Shown here piece by piece: positions 51,589 to 60,248 of a stretch of DNA of 64,000 bases. The notes under the pieces were generated by a model. That model did not search any database. It was not told the DNA's origin and saw only the letters and a list, made by a program, of their open reading frames with translations. Each line of letters starts with the position of its first letter. Position 1 is the first letter of the stretch. A program made the translations under genes and the position numbers. Origin of the DNA: Streptomyces orinoci (GTDB taxonomy: Bacteria > Actinomycetota > Actinomycetes > Streptomycetales > Streptomycetaceae); contig NZ_PHNC01000029.1 of assembly GCF_003121295.1 (NCBI RefSeq), forward strand, positions 868,001-932,000, written 5' to 3'.

Positions 51589-52794
51589 ATGACCACCGCG
51601 ACCACCGAAGCCCCCACGCCCGTCGTCCAGCTCTCCGCCGATGAGGCCCGGCGCCTGGTGCTGCGCGCCCAGGGCCTCTTGGGCGCGCCCGACCGCGCGG
51701 CCGGGGTGCGCGGGATACTGCGGCGGCTGGGCGCGGTCCAGCTGGACACCATCTCGGTGCTGGCCCGCTCCCATGAACTGGTGCCCTACGCACGGCTGGG
51801 CGCGGTCGGCCGCGCCACGGTGGAGGCGGCGTACTGGAGCCCCTCCGGGGCGGGCGCGCCGCATACCTTCGAGTACTGGTCGCACGCCGCCTGTGTGCTG
51901 CCCATCGAGGAGTGGCCGCTGTTCGCCTTCCGCAGGCGGGCCTTCGCGGCCCGTGGCTACCGCTGGCACCGGCTGTCGGACCCGGAGCGCTGGTGCGCCG
52001 CGGTCCTTGACCGGCTCCGGGCCGAAGGCCCGCTGACCGCCACCGAGTTGGGCGGCGCCAAGAACGGCGGCCCCTGGTTCGACTGGTCCGAGACAAAGAT
52101 CGCGGTGGAGTGGCTGCTGGACACCGGCCAGGTGGTCTGCACCGAACGGCGCGGCTGGAAGCGGGTGTACGACCTGGCCGAGCGCGCCGTGCCGGAGCCG
52201 CTGCGCCATGACGACCTGGCCGACACCGAGTGCATACGGCGCCTGGTGGCCCAGGCGGGCGCGGCCCTGGGCGTGGCCACCCGGGCGGACCTCGCGGACT
52301 ACCACCGGCTCAAGGGCGAGCAGGTGGACGCGGTGATCCGGGACACCGGGCTGGTGCCGGTGAAGGTGGCGGGCTGGCCCAGGCCGGCCTGGGCGGACCC
52401 GGCGGCCCTGGCGGAGGAGCCGAGGGGGCGGCACCGTACGACGCTGCTCTCGCCCTTTGACTCGCTGATCTGGGACCGCCCTCGCACCGAGCGGGTCTTC
52501 GGCTTCACCCACCGGCTGGAGGCCTATGTCCCCAAGGCCAAGCGGATACACGGGTATTTCGCGATGCCGCTGCTGACCGGGGGCCGGCTGGCCGGCCGGG
52601 TCGATCCGGCCCGGGAGGGCACCACCCTGGTGGCCCGGCAGGTCTCGCTGGACGGCGCCAGGTCGGTGGCCCCCATGGCCCGGGCGCTGCGCGAGGCGGC
52701 ACGATGGGTGGGCTGCGACTCGGTGCGCATCGAGCGCTGCACGGACGCCCGCCTGGCGCCCGCGCTGGTCAAGGCCGTTGACTCAGCGGGGTGA
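51589..52794 (+). CDS. YcaQ/AlkX-type winged-helix DNA glycosylase
   Basis: A 401-residue protein of the HTH_42/DUF1006 family, which contains YcaQ (AlkX) and AlkZ: tandem winged-helix domains that remove alkylated or cross-linked bases. The catalytic motif appears as Q-L-D in LGAVQLDTISV (about residues 45-55), the QxD form of AlkX rather than the QxQ of AlkZ. It probably acts on DNA crosslinks. The GNAT gene ends 60 nt upstream on the same strand, and the GNAT and YcaQ genes may be co-transcribed. A hairpin inside the next spacer could end transcription. Confidence 0.85.
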   Translation: MTTATTEAPTPVVQLSADEARRLVLRAQGLLGAPDRAAGVRGILRRLGAVQLDTISVLARSHELVPYARLGAVGRATVEAAYWSPSGAGAPHTFEYWSHAACVLPIEEWPLFAFRRRAFAARGYRWHRLSDPERWCAAVLDRLRAEGPLTATELGGAKNGGPWFDWSETKIAVEWLLDTGQVVCTERRGWKRVYDLAERAVPEPLRHDDLADTECIRRLVAQAGAALGVATRADLADYHRLKGEQVDAVIRDTGLVPVKVAGWPRPAWADPAALAEEPRGRHRTTLLSPFDSLIWDRPRTERVFGFTHRLEAYVPKAKRIHGYFAMPLLTGGRLAGRVDPAREGTTLVARQVSLDGARSVAPMARALREAARWVGCDSVRIERCTDARLAPALVKAVDSAG

Positions 52795-52808
52795 CCGGGG
52801 CCGCGGGC

Positions 52809-52925
52809 TCAGCGGATCTCCAGGATCTTCTCCCGCATCGCATACACCACCGCCTCCATCCTGGAATGCAGCTGCAACTTCTCCAGAATGTTGCGCACAT
52901 GGTTCTTCACCGTGTTCTCGCTGAT
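52809..52925 (-). pseudogene. Duplicated 3' fragment of the LuxR response-regulator gene
   Basis: This 117-nt segment repeats 52991-53107, the last codons of the neighbouring response regulator gene, with a single mismatch (A at 52866 against G at 53048) at an offset of 182 nt. It encodes the final 38 residues of the HTH output domain plus the stop codon, but has no start and no receiver domain. It is a non-functional remnant of a local duplication. Confidence 0.97.
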
Positions 52926-52936
52926 ACTGCTATCTC

Positions 52937-52954
52937 CCGGGGGATAACCCCCGG
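52937..52954. terminator. Hairpin between the repeat copies
   Basis: CCGGGGG and CCCCCGG form a 7-bp stem around ATAA in the 65-nt segment separating the duplicated fragment from the intact gene. It could end transcription from both sides. Confidence 0.5.
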
Positions 52955-52990
52955 ACCCCCAGCCGGAGGCGGCACCGGGCTCAGCCCAAG

Positions 52991-53770
52991 TCAGCGGATC
53001 TCCAGGATCTTCTCCCGCATCGCATACACCACCGCCTCCATCCTGGAGTGCAGCTGCAACTTCTCCAGAATGTTGCGCACATGGTTCTTCACCGTGTTCT
53101 CGCTGATGAACAACTCCTTGGCGATATCACGGTTGTTCATCCCGGTGGCGACCAGCTTCAGCACCTCCAGCTCGCGGTCGGTGAGCCGGGGGGCGGGCAC
53201 CAGGCGGCGCTCGTCGGTGCGCTGGATCATCGACTTGAACTCGGTGAGCAGCTTGGAGGCCATGGACGGGCTGATCTGCGACTGGCCGTCGGCGACCGCC
53301 CGGATCGCGGTGGCCACCTCGTCGGTGGAGATCTCCTTCAGCAGATAGCCGGTCGCGCCCGCCTTGATCGCGTCATAGAGGTCGGCCTCCTCATCGCTGA
53401 TCGTCAGCATGATGATCTTGGCGCTGGGGGCCACCTCCTTGATGGAGGTGCAGGCCTCGATGCCGCCCCGCTTGGGCATCCGCACATCCATCAGCACGAT
53501 GTCGGGCAGCAGATCGGCGGCCTTGTCCACCGCCTCCGCCCCGTCCCCGGCCTCGCCGACCACCAGGATGTCCTCCTCCTGGGCCAGCACAATCTCCAGT
53601 CCGCGCCTGAAGAGCGCGTGGTCGTCCACGACCAGGACCCGGATCGGCTCTCCGGCCGTCGTACCCGTCATACCCGTCGTACCCGTCATGCCCGAAGTGC
53701 CCCGGTCCGCGCAGGCGCCGTCGCCGTCGTCCTCGACCGGACCGGTCACGGGTCCGAACCTGTTCGCCAT
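52991..53770 (-). CDS. Orphan NarL/LuxR-family response regulator
   Basis: A 259-residue regulator. The N-terminal 45 residues contain a small TGTTGMTGTT repeat; a receiver domain (about 43-165) follows with DDHALFRRG, the phospho-acceptor Asp in IVLMDVRMP, and the lysine in GATGYLLKE. The C-terminal LuxR HTH (about 200-255) has LTDRELEVLKLVATGMNNRDIAKELFI (read in pieces) and NHVRNILEKL. No sensor kinase gene is adjacent. The ATG at 53770 has GGGGGAGGAA upstream and starts the conserved MANRFGP; a longer frame upstream lacks a ribosome site. Target genes are unknown. Confidence 0.93.
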   Translation of the reverse strand: MANRFGPVTGPVEDDGDGACADRGTSGMTGTTGMTGTTAGEPIRVLVVDDHALFRRGLEIVLAQEEDILVVGEAGDGAEAVDKAADLLPDIVLMDVRMPKRGGIEACTSIKEVAPSAKIIMLTISDEEADLYDAIKAGATGYLLKEISTDEVATAIRAVADGQSQISPSMASKLLTEFKSMIQRTDERRLVPAPRLTDRELEVLKLVATGMNNRDIAKELFISENTVKNHVRNILEKLQLHSRMEAVVYAMREKILEIR

Positions 53771-53969
53771 CGTTCCTCCCCCTGAAGGCCGTGGCCCCTC
53801 GCGGTTTACGGTGCTGCTTCCGCTCCAACCGGTCACCGGCGACCGGCCGTTGGACGCCCGGCCATGATTCCATGCCGGGCGGCCGGACGGGGGCTTCCGC
53901 GGTCGCATGACGGTGCCCCGGAAGCCGTCGAAAGCTCCGGAGCACCGTCATGGGACGGGTGGCTACGAC

Positions 53970-54656
53970 TCAGCCGCCGAGCGCTCCGCCCGCGCCGCCG
54001 GGCACCTCCTCGGCGAAGGGATCCGCGTTGAGATGGATGACGCCGTAGTCGTAACCGTGCCGCCGGTAGACGACGCTGGGCATCTTGGTGTCGGAGTCGA
54101 CGAACAGATAGAAGTCGTGGCCGACCAACTCCATTTCATAGAGCGCCTGGTCGAGCGTCATCGGAGCCGCGGTATGCGTCTTCTCGCGGACCACGACCGG
54201 GCCCTCGCCCTGGATCTCCAGCGAACCCATACGGGTCGTCGGAATCTTCTCCGCCCCCTCGTCGGCGGTGAACTCCCCGCTGGCGTTCAGCTCGGCACCG
54301 CCGGCGGTGAGCGCCACCACTCCGGCCGGAACGCGTCCGTTGTTCCGGCGGGTGAGGCGCTTGTCGTGTTGCTTGCGCAGCCGCGCCTCCAGCTTGGCCG
54401 TCGCCAAGTCCAGGGCTGCGTACGGATCCTTCGCTGCGGCCTCCGCCCGGATCACCGGTCCGCGCCCGCGCACCGTGATCTCCACTCGGTCCGAGCGGTC
54501 GGCCTGCCTGGGGTTGGGCTCCTTGGACACCTCCACGTCGAGGCTGATCACCTTGCCATCGAGCTTCTGGATCTTGTCCAGCTTCAGCTTCTCGACCACG
54601 TGATTGCGGAAGCGGTCGGGCACCTCTGTCTTGCGGCCCTTGACGACGATGTCCAC
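53970..54656 (-). CDS. hpf: Long-form ribosome hibernation promoting factor
   Basis: A 228-residue protein. The N-terminal S30AE domain (about 1-105; VDIVVKGRKTEVPDRF, DRVEITVRGRGPVIRAEA) binds the decoding centre, and the C-terminal domain (about 165-220; LDQALYEMELVGHDFYLFVD, TKMPSVVYRRHGYDYG, read in pieces) makes 100S dimers. It keeps ribosomes idle in stationary phase or stress. The GTG at 54656 has CGGAG 6 nt before it and is where similarity begins. The 291-nt upstream spacer probably holds a stress-responsive promoter, but I could not assign one. Confidence 0.95.
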   Translation of the reverse strand: MDIVVKGRKTEVPDRFRNHVVEKLKLDKIQKLDGKVISLDVEVSKEPNPRQADRSDRVEITVRGRGPVIRAEAAAKDPYAALDLATAKLEARLRKQHDKRLTRRNNGRVPAGVVALTAGGAELNASGEFTADEGAEKIPTTRMGSLEIQGEGPVVVREKTHTAAPMTLDQALYEMELVGHDFYLFVDSDTKMPSVVYRRHGYDYGVIHLNADPFAEEVPGGAGGALGG

Positions 54657-54947
54657 GCAGAACTCCGTTCCCGGATGGCTCCGCCGAAGGTGCGAAGCGC
54701 ATCCCTCTTGCATCAGACCCCGGGGATACCCGAGGCCACCGACACGGCGGTTTCACCTCCTCCTCCCCCAACGGCAAGATCTACATCCCACCGTTCCCAG
54801 CTTCTTCGACGGCACCTGAAACGCGCCATTCGGAGATATGAGGCATAGGCTCTGCCATTCCTCACAACCGAACATATCTCGCCCGGAAGCCTGTCGGTAC
54901 CCCTTGCCGTGGTCTACCTCCATTCAGGTGTTCCATGGCCCTCTCCA

Positions 54948-55712
54948 TCAGCAACGATGCCTTTTACCGGCCAGTTCCGGTTGACGCCGGCGACCGGTCG
55001 CCGGACCCTCGCGCGGCGTGACCGCCACCACCGCCGCCCCCGTCACGCGCCCGCCGGACGCGCGGACCGCTCGCGCCGCCTCCAGCAGCGAGGACCCGGT
55101 GGTCATCAGATCGTCCACCAGCACCACTTCCCCGCTCTCCCGCCACAGATGCCCCGCGCCCCGGGACACCGCCAGGGCACCCGCCACATTGGCCCGCCGC
55201 TGCCGGGCGTCCAGCCCGGCCTGGTCGGCGACCGTACGCCGCTGGGCCAGCACCGGCGCCACCCGGGCCGGCACCCCGCTCCGGCACAGCGCCCCCGCCG
55301 CGGCCCGGGCCAGCCGGCGGCCGGCGTCATGCCCCCGCCGCCGCACCGCGGTCCGCGCGGAAGGCACCGGGACGAGCAGCAGGGGCGCACTACAGCCCCG
55401 TACGCCCCTTCCCGCGCCTAGGACACCGGCCCGGCGCACCGCGCCCGCCAGCGCGCCGCCCAGGGGTTCGGCCAGCGTCAGCGCTCCCCGCTCCTTGTGG
55501 GCGAGCAGCGCCGCGCGCACCGGCCCCGCATACCAGGCGGCGGTGAACACCGGCGGCAGCCCCTCCGGCACCGGGTCCGGCCAGGCTCGCCAGGCCGGGC
55601 GGCCGGACAGCTCGCCCCGGCAGCCCTCGCACAGCGTGGAGTGCGCCGCCCCGCAGCCCACGCACTCGGCCGGCAGCACCAGGCCGGTGATCTCCCGCAG
55701 CCATCCCCGCAT
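54948..55712 (-). CDS. comF: ComF-family phosphoribosyltransferase-like protein
   Basis: A 254-residue protein with an N-terminal four-cysteine zinc finger (PAECVGCGAAHSTLCEGC) and a C-terminal phosphoribosyltransferase domain. The PRPP loop appears as VVLVDDLMTTGSSLLEA. ComF is needed for DNA uptake in Bacillus, but in actinobacteria its role is not established. The ATG at 55712 has GGAAG upstream; a GTG at 55748 would add 12 residues. It is 75 nt downstream of lpqB on the same strand. Confidence 0.87.
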   Translation of the reverse strand: MRGWLREITGLVLPAECVGCGAAHSTLCEGCRGELSGRPAWRAWPDPVPEGLPPVFTAAWYAGPVRAALLAHKERGALTLAEPLGGALAGAVRRAGVLGAGRGVRGCSAPLLLVPVPSARTAVRRRGHDAGRRLARAAAGALCRSGVPARVAPVLAQRRTVADQAGLDARQRRANVAGALAVSRGAGHLWRESGEVVLVDDLMTTGSSLLEAARAVRASGGRVTGAAVVAVTPREGPATGRRRQPELAGKRHRC

Positions 55713-55751
55713 GGAGGCAGTCTTCCGCCTGCCCTCGTCCCACGCCACCCC

Positions 55752-55760
55752 TGTGGATAA
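55752..55760 (-). promoter_or_regulatory. Single DnaA-box-like site
   Basis: TTATCCACA on the minus strand, an exact match to the classical E. coli DnaA box, in the lpqB-comF spacer. It is solitary, so it is not an origin. Confidence 0.4.
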
Positions 55761-55787
55761 CTCTGGGTAGTGGACGGATACTTGGCG

Positions 55788-57599
55788 TCAACCGGGGTAG
55801 ACGGGCGCCGTTCCTTCCCCGGGCACCGGCTTCCAGTTGGTGTCCGGCAGCAGCCGCACCAGGGCGCCGTCCCGCTCGGCCAGCAGGGCCTGCGCCTTTC
55901 CGGTGGTGTCCGGGGCGGCCACCCCGCCCACCCCGGTGATCCCGGGCACCGCCGAGGAGTTGGAGGCGGAACCGTCCGTCTCCAGGAACTGCAGCTGCGG
56001 CAGACCGCCCTGCTCACTCCCGGCGACCAGCAGCCGGCTGCCGCCCGCCCAGGAGACGCCGTCCACATCCACCAGCCGGGGCGCCACCGGGCGCAGGTCC
56101 GCCACCGAGATCCGCACCTCACCGGAGGTGCTGGTCCTGCGGTCCACCCGGCCCAGCCACAACGCCGTACGGTCCCCCTTGTTGATCAGCAGGGCGATCC
56201 GCACCCCGTCCGCCGCGATCCGCACCCCGGTGATCCGGCCGCCGTCCAGCGAGGGCAGGGCGACCTCCTGGGGCGCGCCGGTGCCGTCCGGCAGCCGCAG
56301 CAGCCGGGGATGCTCCGGGTCCTGGTCGGCCACCCATAGATCGCCCATACCATCCCAACTGGGCTGGGACAGACCCGCCTTGGCGCCACCGTGCACGGTC
56401 AGCCGGGCCTCGCCCGGGGTGGCGCCCGCGGTCAGCTCGGTGACATGCAGCGTCTGCCCATTGACCGAGACACCGGCCGCCCGGCGCTCGGCACGGTCCA
56501 CCGCCACCGAACGCAGCGGCGCGGCACCGTCCGTCCCGAACGGCCCCGGCACCCGGCGCGGTTCCTCCTCGCCGTCGGCCAGGCTCACCAGCCGGTGCCG
56601 GCCGTCGATGAAGTACACCCGGTCCGGCCGGCCCGCGATCCGCTCCGGCGCGTAGTACTTGGCCCCGTCCCGGTCCAGGTGGCAGAGCTCCTCGCCACCG
56701 CCGTCCTGCAGGGTCACACTGGTCACCCGGGCCGACTCCTGTGCGGTGTACAGCAGTTGGGCCGCCATCCGCAGACACTGCTCCTGGCCGGCCCGGTGGC
56801 CGCCGAAGTCCAGCCGGACCTTGAGGGTGTTGGAGTCGTCCAGCGACAGCCGGTTGTCCTTCAGCCGAGTGTGCGGCGGGAAGGCGGTGCCCACCGCGGG
56901 GTCCAGCCAGCTGGTGGGCCCGTCCAGCAGCGCGTTGACCGTGGAGGTCACCGGGTCTATCCGCTTGCGCAGATAGACCGGGTCGGCCACCAGGACGTCC
57001 CGCCCCTGACCGTCCCCGCCGGCGCCCAGCTGGGCGAAGTAGAACTTGTTGACCGAGCGGTAGATGCGCTGGAAGTCGGCGACCCCCAGCACCAGCCCGG
57101 ACGGCGGGGAGTCGATGCGCCACTCGCCGTCCTCCTGCGCCAGATGGATCCCTGTCTGGAAGGGCCGCTCGTCCGGCTTGTAGGCATGCTTGCCGTCAAC
57201 CCGGGCCAGCTGCTTGCCGGTCAGGCTGATCAGCAGCCCCGACTCCCGGTCGCCGCTGCGCTCCTGCCGCACCTTGGGCATCTCGGTGAGGATGGTGGTG
57301 GAGGCGGCCGGCTTCCACTGCCGGCGGGCCGCCTTGGTCAGATACATCCGGGCCGTGGCGTAGTCCGGATCGTCGCTGGTGGTCGCCTCCAGAAAGCCCT
57401 TGACCAGCTCGGCCGGCTGCTCGCCCTTGCGCGGCGGCACACCGTAGACGCGCACCTGGGAGTCGGCGTCCGCGTGCTGGGAGGAATCCACCGAGCTGAC
57501 CTCCCCGCCGTCCGGCATGGAGGCACACCCGGTGAGCAGCGCTCCCACAGCCGCCAGGACAAGCACTACGGAGCTCCGTCCGCCCTTGTCGCCCCTCAC
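55788..57599 (-). CDS. lpqB: Lipoprotein LpqB
   Basis: A 603-residue lipoprotein with signal peptide and lipobox LLTGC (Cys25). A GerMN domain (about 200-310) and a C-terminal LpqB beta-propeller (about 340-600) follow. In mycobacteria and Streptomyces LpqB interacts with the extracytoplasmic part of MtrB and modulates its kinase activity. The GTG start at 57599 overlaps the mtrB stop by 4 nt. Confidence 0.94.
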   Translation of the reverse strand: MRGDKGGRSSVVLVLAAVGALLTGCASMPDGGEVSSVDSSQHADADSQVRVYGVPPRKGEQPAELVKGFLEATTSDDPDYATARMYLTKAARRQWKPAASTTILTEMPKVRQERSGDRESGLLISLTGKQLARVDGKHAYKPDERPFQTGIHLAQEDGEWRIDSPPSGLVLGVADFQRIYRSVNKFYFAQLGAGGDGQGRDVLVADPVYLRKRIDPVTSTVNALLDGPTSWLDPAVGTAFPPHTRLKDNRLSLDDSNTLKVRLDFGGHRAGQEQCLRMAAQLLYTAQESARVTSVTLQDGGGEELCHLDRDGAKYYAPERIAGRPDRVYFIDGRHRLVSLADGEEEPRRVPGPFGTDGAAPLRSVAVDRAERRAAGVSVNGQTLHVTELTAGATPGEARLTVHGGAKAGLSQPSWDGMGDLWVADQDPEHPRLLRLPDGTGAPQEVALPSLDGGRITGVRIAADGVRIALLINKGDRTALWLGRVDRRTSTSGEVRISVADLRPVAPRLVDVDGVSWAGGSRLLVAGSEQGGLPQLQFLETDGSASNSSAVPGITGVGGVAAPDTTGKAQALLAERDGALVRLLPDTNWKPVPGEGTAPVYPG

Positions 57600-59569
57600 C
57601 GCCGGCTCCCCTCGCCGTCCGCCGTCTCCTCGCCGCGCGCCGGGCGCGCCACCACGCGCGCCCCGCTGCCCGGCAGCGCCGCCGGGTCCACCACCGGCGG
57701 CGGTGACGGCCTGACCTGGGTGCGGCTCTGCGGCGGCACCGGTGCTCCCCGGCCGGCCGCGGACAGCGGGATCCCGGCCTCGTTCAGCCCCCGCTTGCGC
57801 CGGGAGTCCTCCGGCTCCAGCGGTATGGGCGAGCCGCGCAGCACCCCGCCCGCGGTGGCCGGCAGGGTCAGCCGGAACTGCGAGCCGCCGCCCGGTTCGC
57901 CCCAGGCCTGCAGCCAGCCGCCGTGCAGCCGGGCGTCCTCCACCGCGATGGACAGGCCCAGGCCGGTACCGCCGGTGGTCCGGGCCCGGGCCGGATCGGC
58001 CCGCCAGAAGCGGTTGAACACCCGGGTCGCCTCACCGGGCTTCAGACCCACGCCGTAGTCCCGCACCGCCACCGCCACCGCTCCGGCGGCCGCCGCCAGC
58101 CGCACCACCACATCCCGGCCCTCGCCATGCTCCACCGCGTTGACCACCAGGTTCCGCAGCACCCGCTCCACCCGCCGCGGGTCCACCTCGGCCATCACCG
58201 GCTTGTCATCGCCGCGCACCAGCAGCCGGCTGCCCTTGCGGTCGGCCAGCGGCATGGCCGCGTCCACCACCCGCTTGACCACATCGCGCAGGTCTATCGG
58301 CTCGGCCTCCAGCGCCGCCGCGCCGGCGTCGAACCGGCTGATCTCCAGCAGATCGGCCAGCAGCGACTCAAAGCGGTCCACCTGCCCGAACAGCAGCTCC
58401 GCCGAGCGGGCGGTGACCGGGTCGAAGTCCTCCCGCGCCTCGTGGATCACCTCGGCCGCCATCCGTACGGTCGTCAGCGGCGTCCGCAGCTCATGCGAGA
58501 CATCCGAGACAAACCGGCGCTGCATCCGGGAGAGCTCCTCCAGCTGCTGGATCTTCACCTGGAGGTTCTGCGCCATCTTGTTGAAGGACTCTCCCAGCCG
58601 GGCGATGTCGTCCTCGCCGGTGACCTTCATCCGCTCCTGGAGCACCCCCGCCGCCAGCCGCTCGGCGATGCCGGCCGCCATCCGCACCGGGGTGACGATC
58701 TGCCGCACCACCAGCCAGGCGATGGCCCCCAGCAGCACCACCAGGAACACCCCGGCGGTGGCCAGGGTGCCCTTGATCAGGCTCAGCGACTTCTCCTCCT
58801 GGGTGAAGGGGAAGAGGTAGTACAGCTGATAGCCCTTGCCGTCCACGTCATAGAGCCACTTGCCGATCACCAGCGCGGGCTCCCCTTCGTCGGAGCCGCT
58901 GCGCTTGATCAGGGTGGGCTCCTCGAAGGCGCCGGTACGCGTCCCGTCCAGCTTTTTGCGCAGGCCGGCCGGGACGCTGCGCTCGGGGTCGATGTCCCCG
59001 GAGGCCCGCGGGCCCCGGGTGCCCACATGTGCCGAGTCACCGGCGCCGGCCAGCGCCACCACGTAGTACACGCCCTGACCGCCACTGGCCAGCTGCTGCA
59101 CCAGACCGGTCAGCCAGGCCCCGGCGTCCGGATTGCCCCGGCCACCGGCCTGGGCAGCGTCCTGGCTACGGCCATCGGGCCCGGCGGCACCCGGGTCGGC
59201 GGCCGCCCGGGCCGCCTGGAAGCCGCCCTCGGCCTGGCTCTGCGCCGCGTTCCGCTTGGCCTCCAGCAGGCCGTTGCGCACCTGCCCGATGACCACCACG
59301 CCCAGCACCAGCACCACCGCGATGGACATCAGCAGCGTGGTGGCCACCACCCGCAGCTGGATATTGCGCACCCAAAGCCGCATCGCGGGCAGCAGCGGAC
59401 GCCGCACCCAGCGCATATAGAGCCTCAGCAGCGGATGGACGGGCGCCGCGGCCGCACCCTCCGGCAACAGCCGCCCCGCCCGCCACAACCGGCGCAGCAG
59501 AGATATTCCGCCCGAGGTCTCCACGGGCCGCCCCGCGCCGCGCTCCGGAGCGGCACCGCCGAACCGCAT
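57596..59569 (-). CDS. mtrB: Sensor histidine kinase MtrB
   Basis: A 657-residue kinase. Two membrane spans (about 72-96 and 262-285) flank an extracytoplasmic sensor of about 165 residues. HAMP follows (QIVTPVRMAAGIAERLAAG), then HisKA with His in VSDVSHELRTPLTT, then HATPase (VERVLRNLVVNAVEHGEG, GGTGLGLSIAVEDARLHGG). An unusual proline-rich C-terminal tail of about 90 residues follows the ATPase domain. It phosphorylates MtrA and helps control development and cell-wall genes in Streptomyces. It starts 1 nt after the mtrA stop (TGA-G-ATG). Confidence 0.95.
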   Translation of the reverse strand: MRFGGAAPERGAGRPVETSGGISLLRRLWRAGRLLPEGAAAAPVHPLLRLYMRWVRRPLLPAMRLWVRNIQLRVVATTLLMSIAVVLVLGVVVIGQVRNGLLEAKRNAAQSQAEGGFQAARAAADPGAAGPDGRSQDAAQAGGRGNPDAGAWLTGLVQQLASGGQGVYYVVALAGAGDSAHVGTRGPRASGDIDPERSVPAGLRKKLDGTRTGAFEEPTLIKRSGSDEGEPALVIGKWLYDVDGKGYQLYYLFPFTQEEKSLSLIKGTLATAGVFLVVLLGAIAWLVVRQIVTPVRMAAGIAERLAAGVLQERMKVTGEDDIARLGESFNKMAQNLQVKIQQLEELSRMQRRFVSDVSHELRTPLTTVRMAAEVIHEAREDFDPVTARSAELLFGQVDRFESLLADLLEISRFDAGAAALEAEPIDLRDVVKRVVDAAMPLADRKGSRLLVRGDDKPVMAEVDPRRVERVLRNLVVNAVEHGEGRDVVVRLAAAAGAVAVAVRDYGVGLKPGEATRVFNRFWRADPARARTTGGTGLGLSIAVEDARLHGGWLQAWGEPGGGSQFRLTLPATAGGVLRGSPIPLEPEDSRRKRGLNEAGIPLSAAGRGAPVPPQSRTQVRPSPPPVVDPAALPGSGARVVARPARGEETADGEGSRR

Positions 59570-59570
59570 C

Positions 59571-60248
59571 TCAGCTGGGCCCCGCCTTGTAACCCACGCC
59601 GCGCACGGTCACCACGATCTCCGGGCGCTCCGGATCCTTCTCCACCTTGGAGCGCAGCCGCTGCACATGGACGTTCACCAGCCGGGTATCCGCGGCATGC
59701 CGGTAGCCCCACACCTGCTCCAGCAGCACCTCACGGGTGAACACCTGCCAGGGCTTGCGGGCCAGCGCCACCAGCAGGTCGAACTCCAGCGGCGTCAGGG
59801 CGATGGACTGCCCGTCCCGCTTGACCGAGTGCCCCGCCACATCGATCACCAGGTCACCGATGGTCAGCTGCTCCGGGGCCGGCTCCTCCGATCTGCGCAG
59901 CCGGGCCCGGATCCGGGCCACCAGCTCCTTGGGCTTGAACGGCTTGACGATGTAGTCATCCGCACCGGACTCCAGACCGACCACCACATCCACGGTGTCG
60001 CTCTTGGCGGTGAGCATCACGATCGGCACCCCGGACTCACCCCGGATCTGCCGGCAGACCTCGATACCGTCCCGGCCGGGCAGCATCAGATCGAGCAGCA
60101 CCAGGTCCGGTTTGGTCTCGCGGAAGGCGGCGAGTGCCTTGTCGCCGTCGGCTACAAACGACGGCTCGAAACCCTCACCACGCAGCACGATTCCGAGCAT
60201 CTCGGCCAGTGCGGTGTCGTCGTCGACGACAAGGACGCGTCCCTTCAT
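59571..60248 (-). CDS. mtrA: Response regulator MtrA
   Basis: A 225-residue OmpR-type regulator. Phospho-acceptor Asp is in VLLDLMLPGRDG (about residue 53), with the conserved lysine in IVKPFKP. The C-terminal winged helix (LTPLEFDLLVALARKPWQVF, TRLVNVHVQRLRSKVE, read in pieces) binds DNA. It is a key developmental regulator in Streptomyces. Its ATG overlaps the mtnA stop by 4 nt. Confidence 0.97.
   Translation of the reverse strand: MKGRVLVVDDDTALAEMLGIVLRGEGFEPSFVADGDKALAAFRETKPDLVLLDLMLPGRDGIEVCRQIRGESGVPIVMLTAKSDTVDVVVGLESGADDYIVKPFKPKELVARIRARLRRSEEPAPEQLTIGDLVIDVAGHSVKRDGQSIALTPLEFDLLVALARKPWQVFTREVLLEQVWGYRHAADTRLVNVHVQRLRSKVEKDPERPEIVVTVRGVGYKAGPS

Noticed and set aside
54657..54947. 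A stress sigma (SigB-type) promoter for hpf
   Set aside because: The GTTT...GGGAAC pair present has a spacing of about 20 nt, too long for the known consensus.
55752..55760. An origin of replication
   Set aside because: There is only one DnaA box and no dnaA or dnaN gene in the window.
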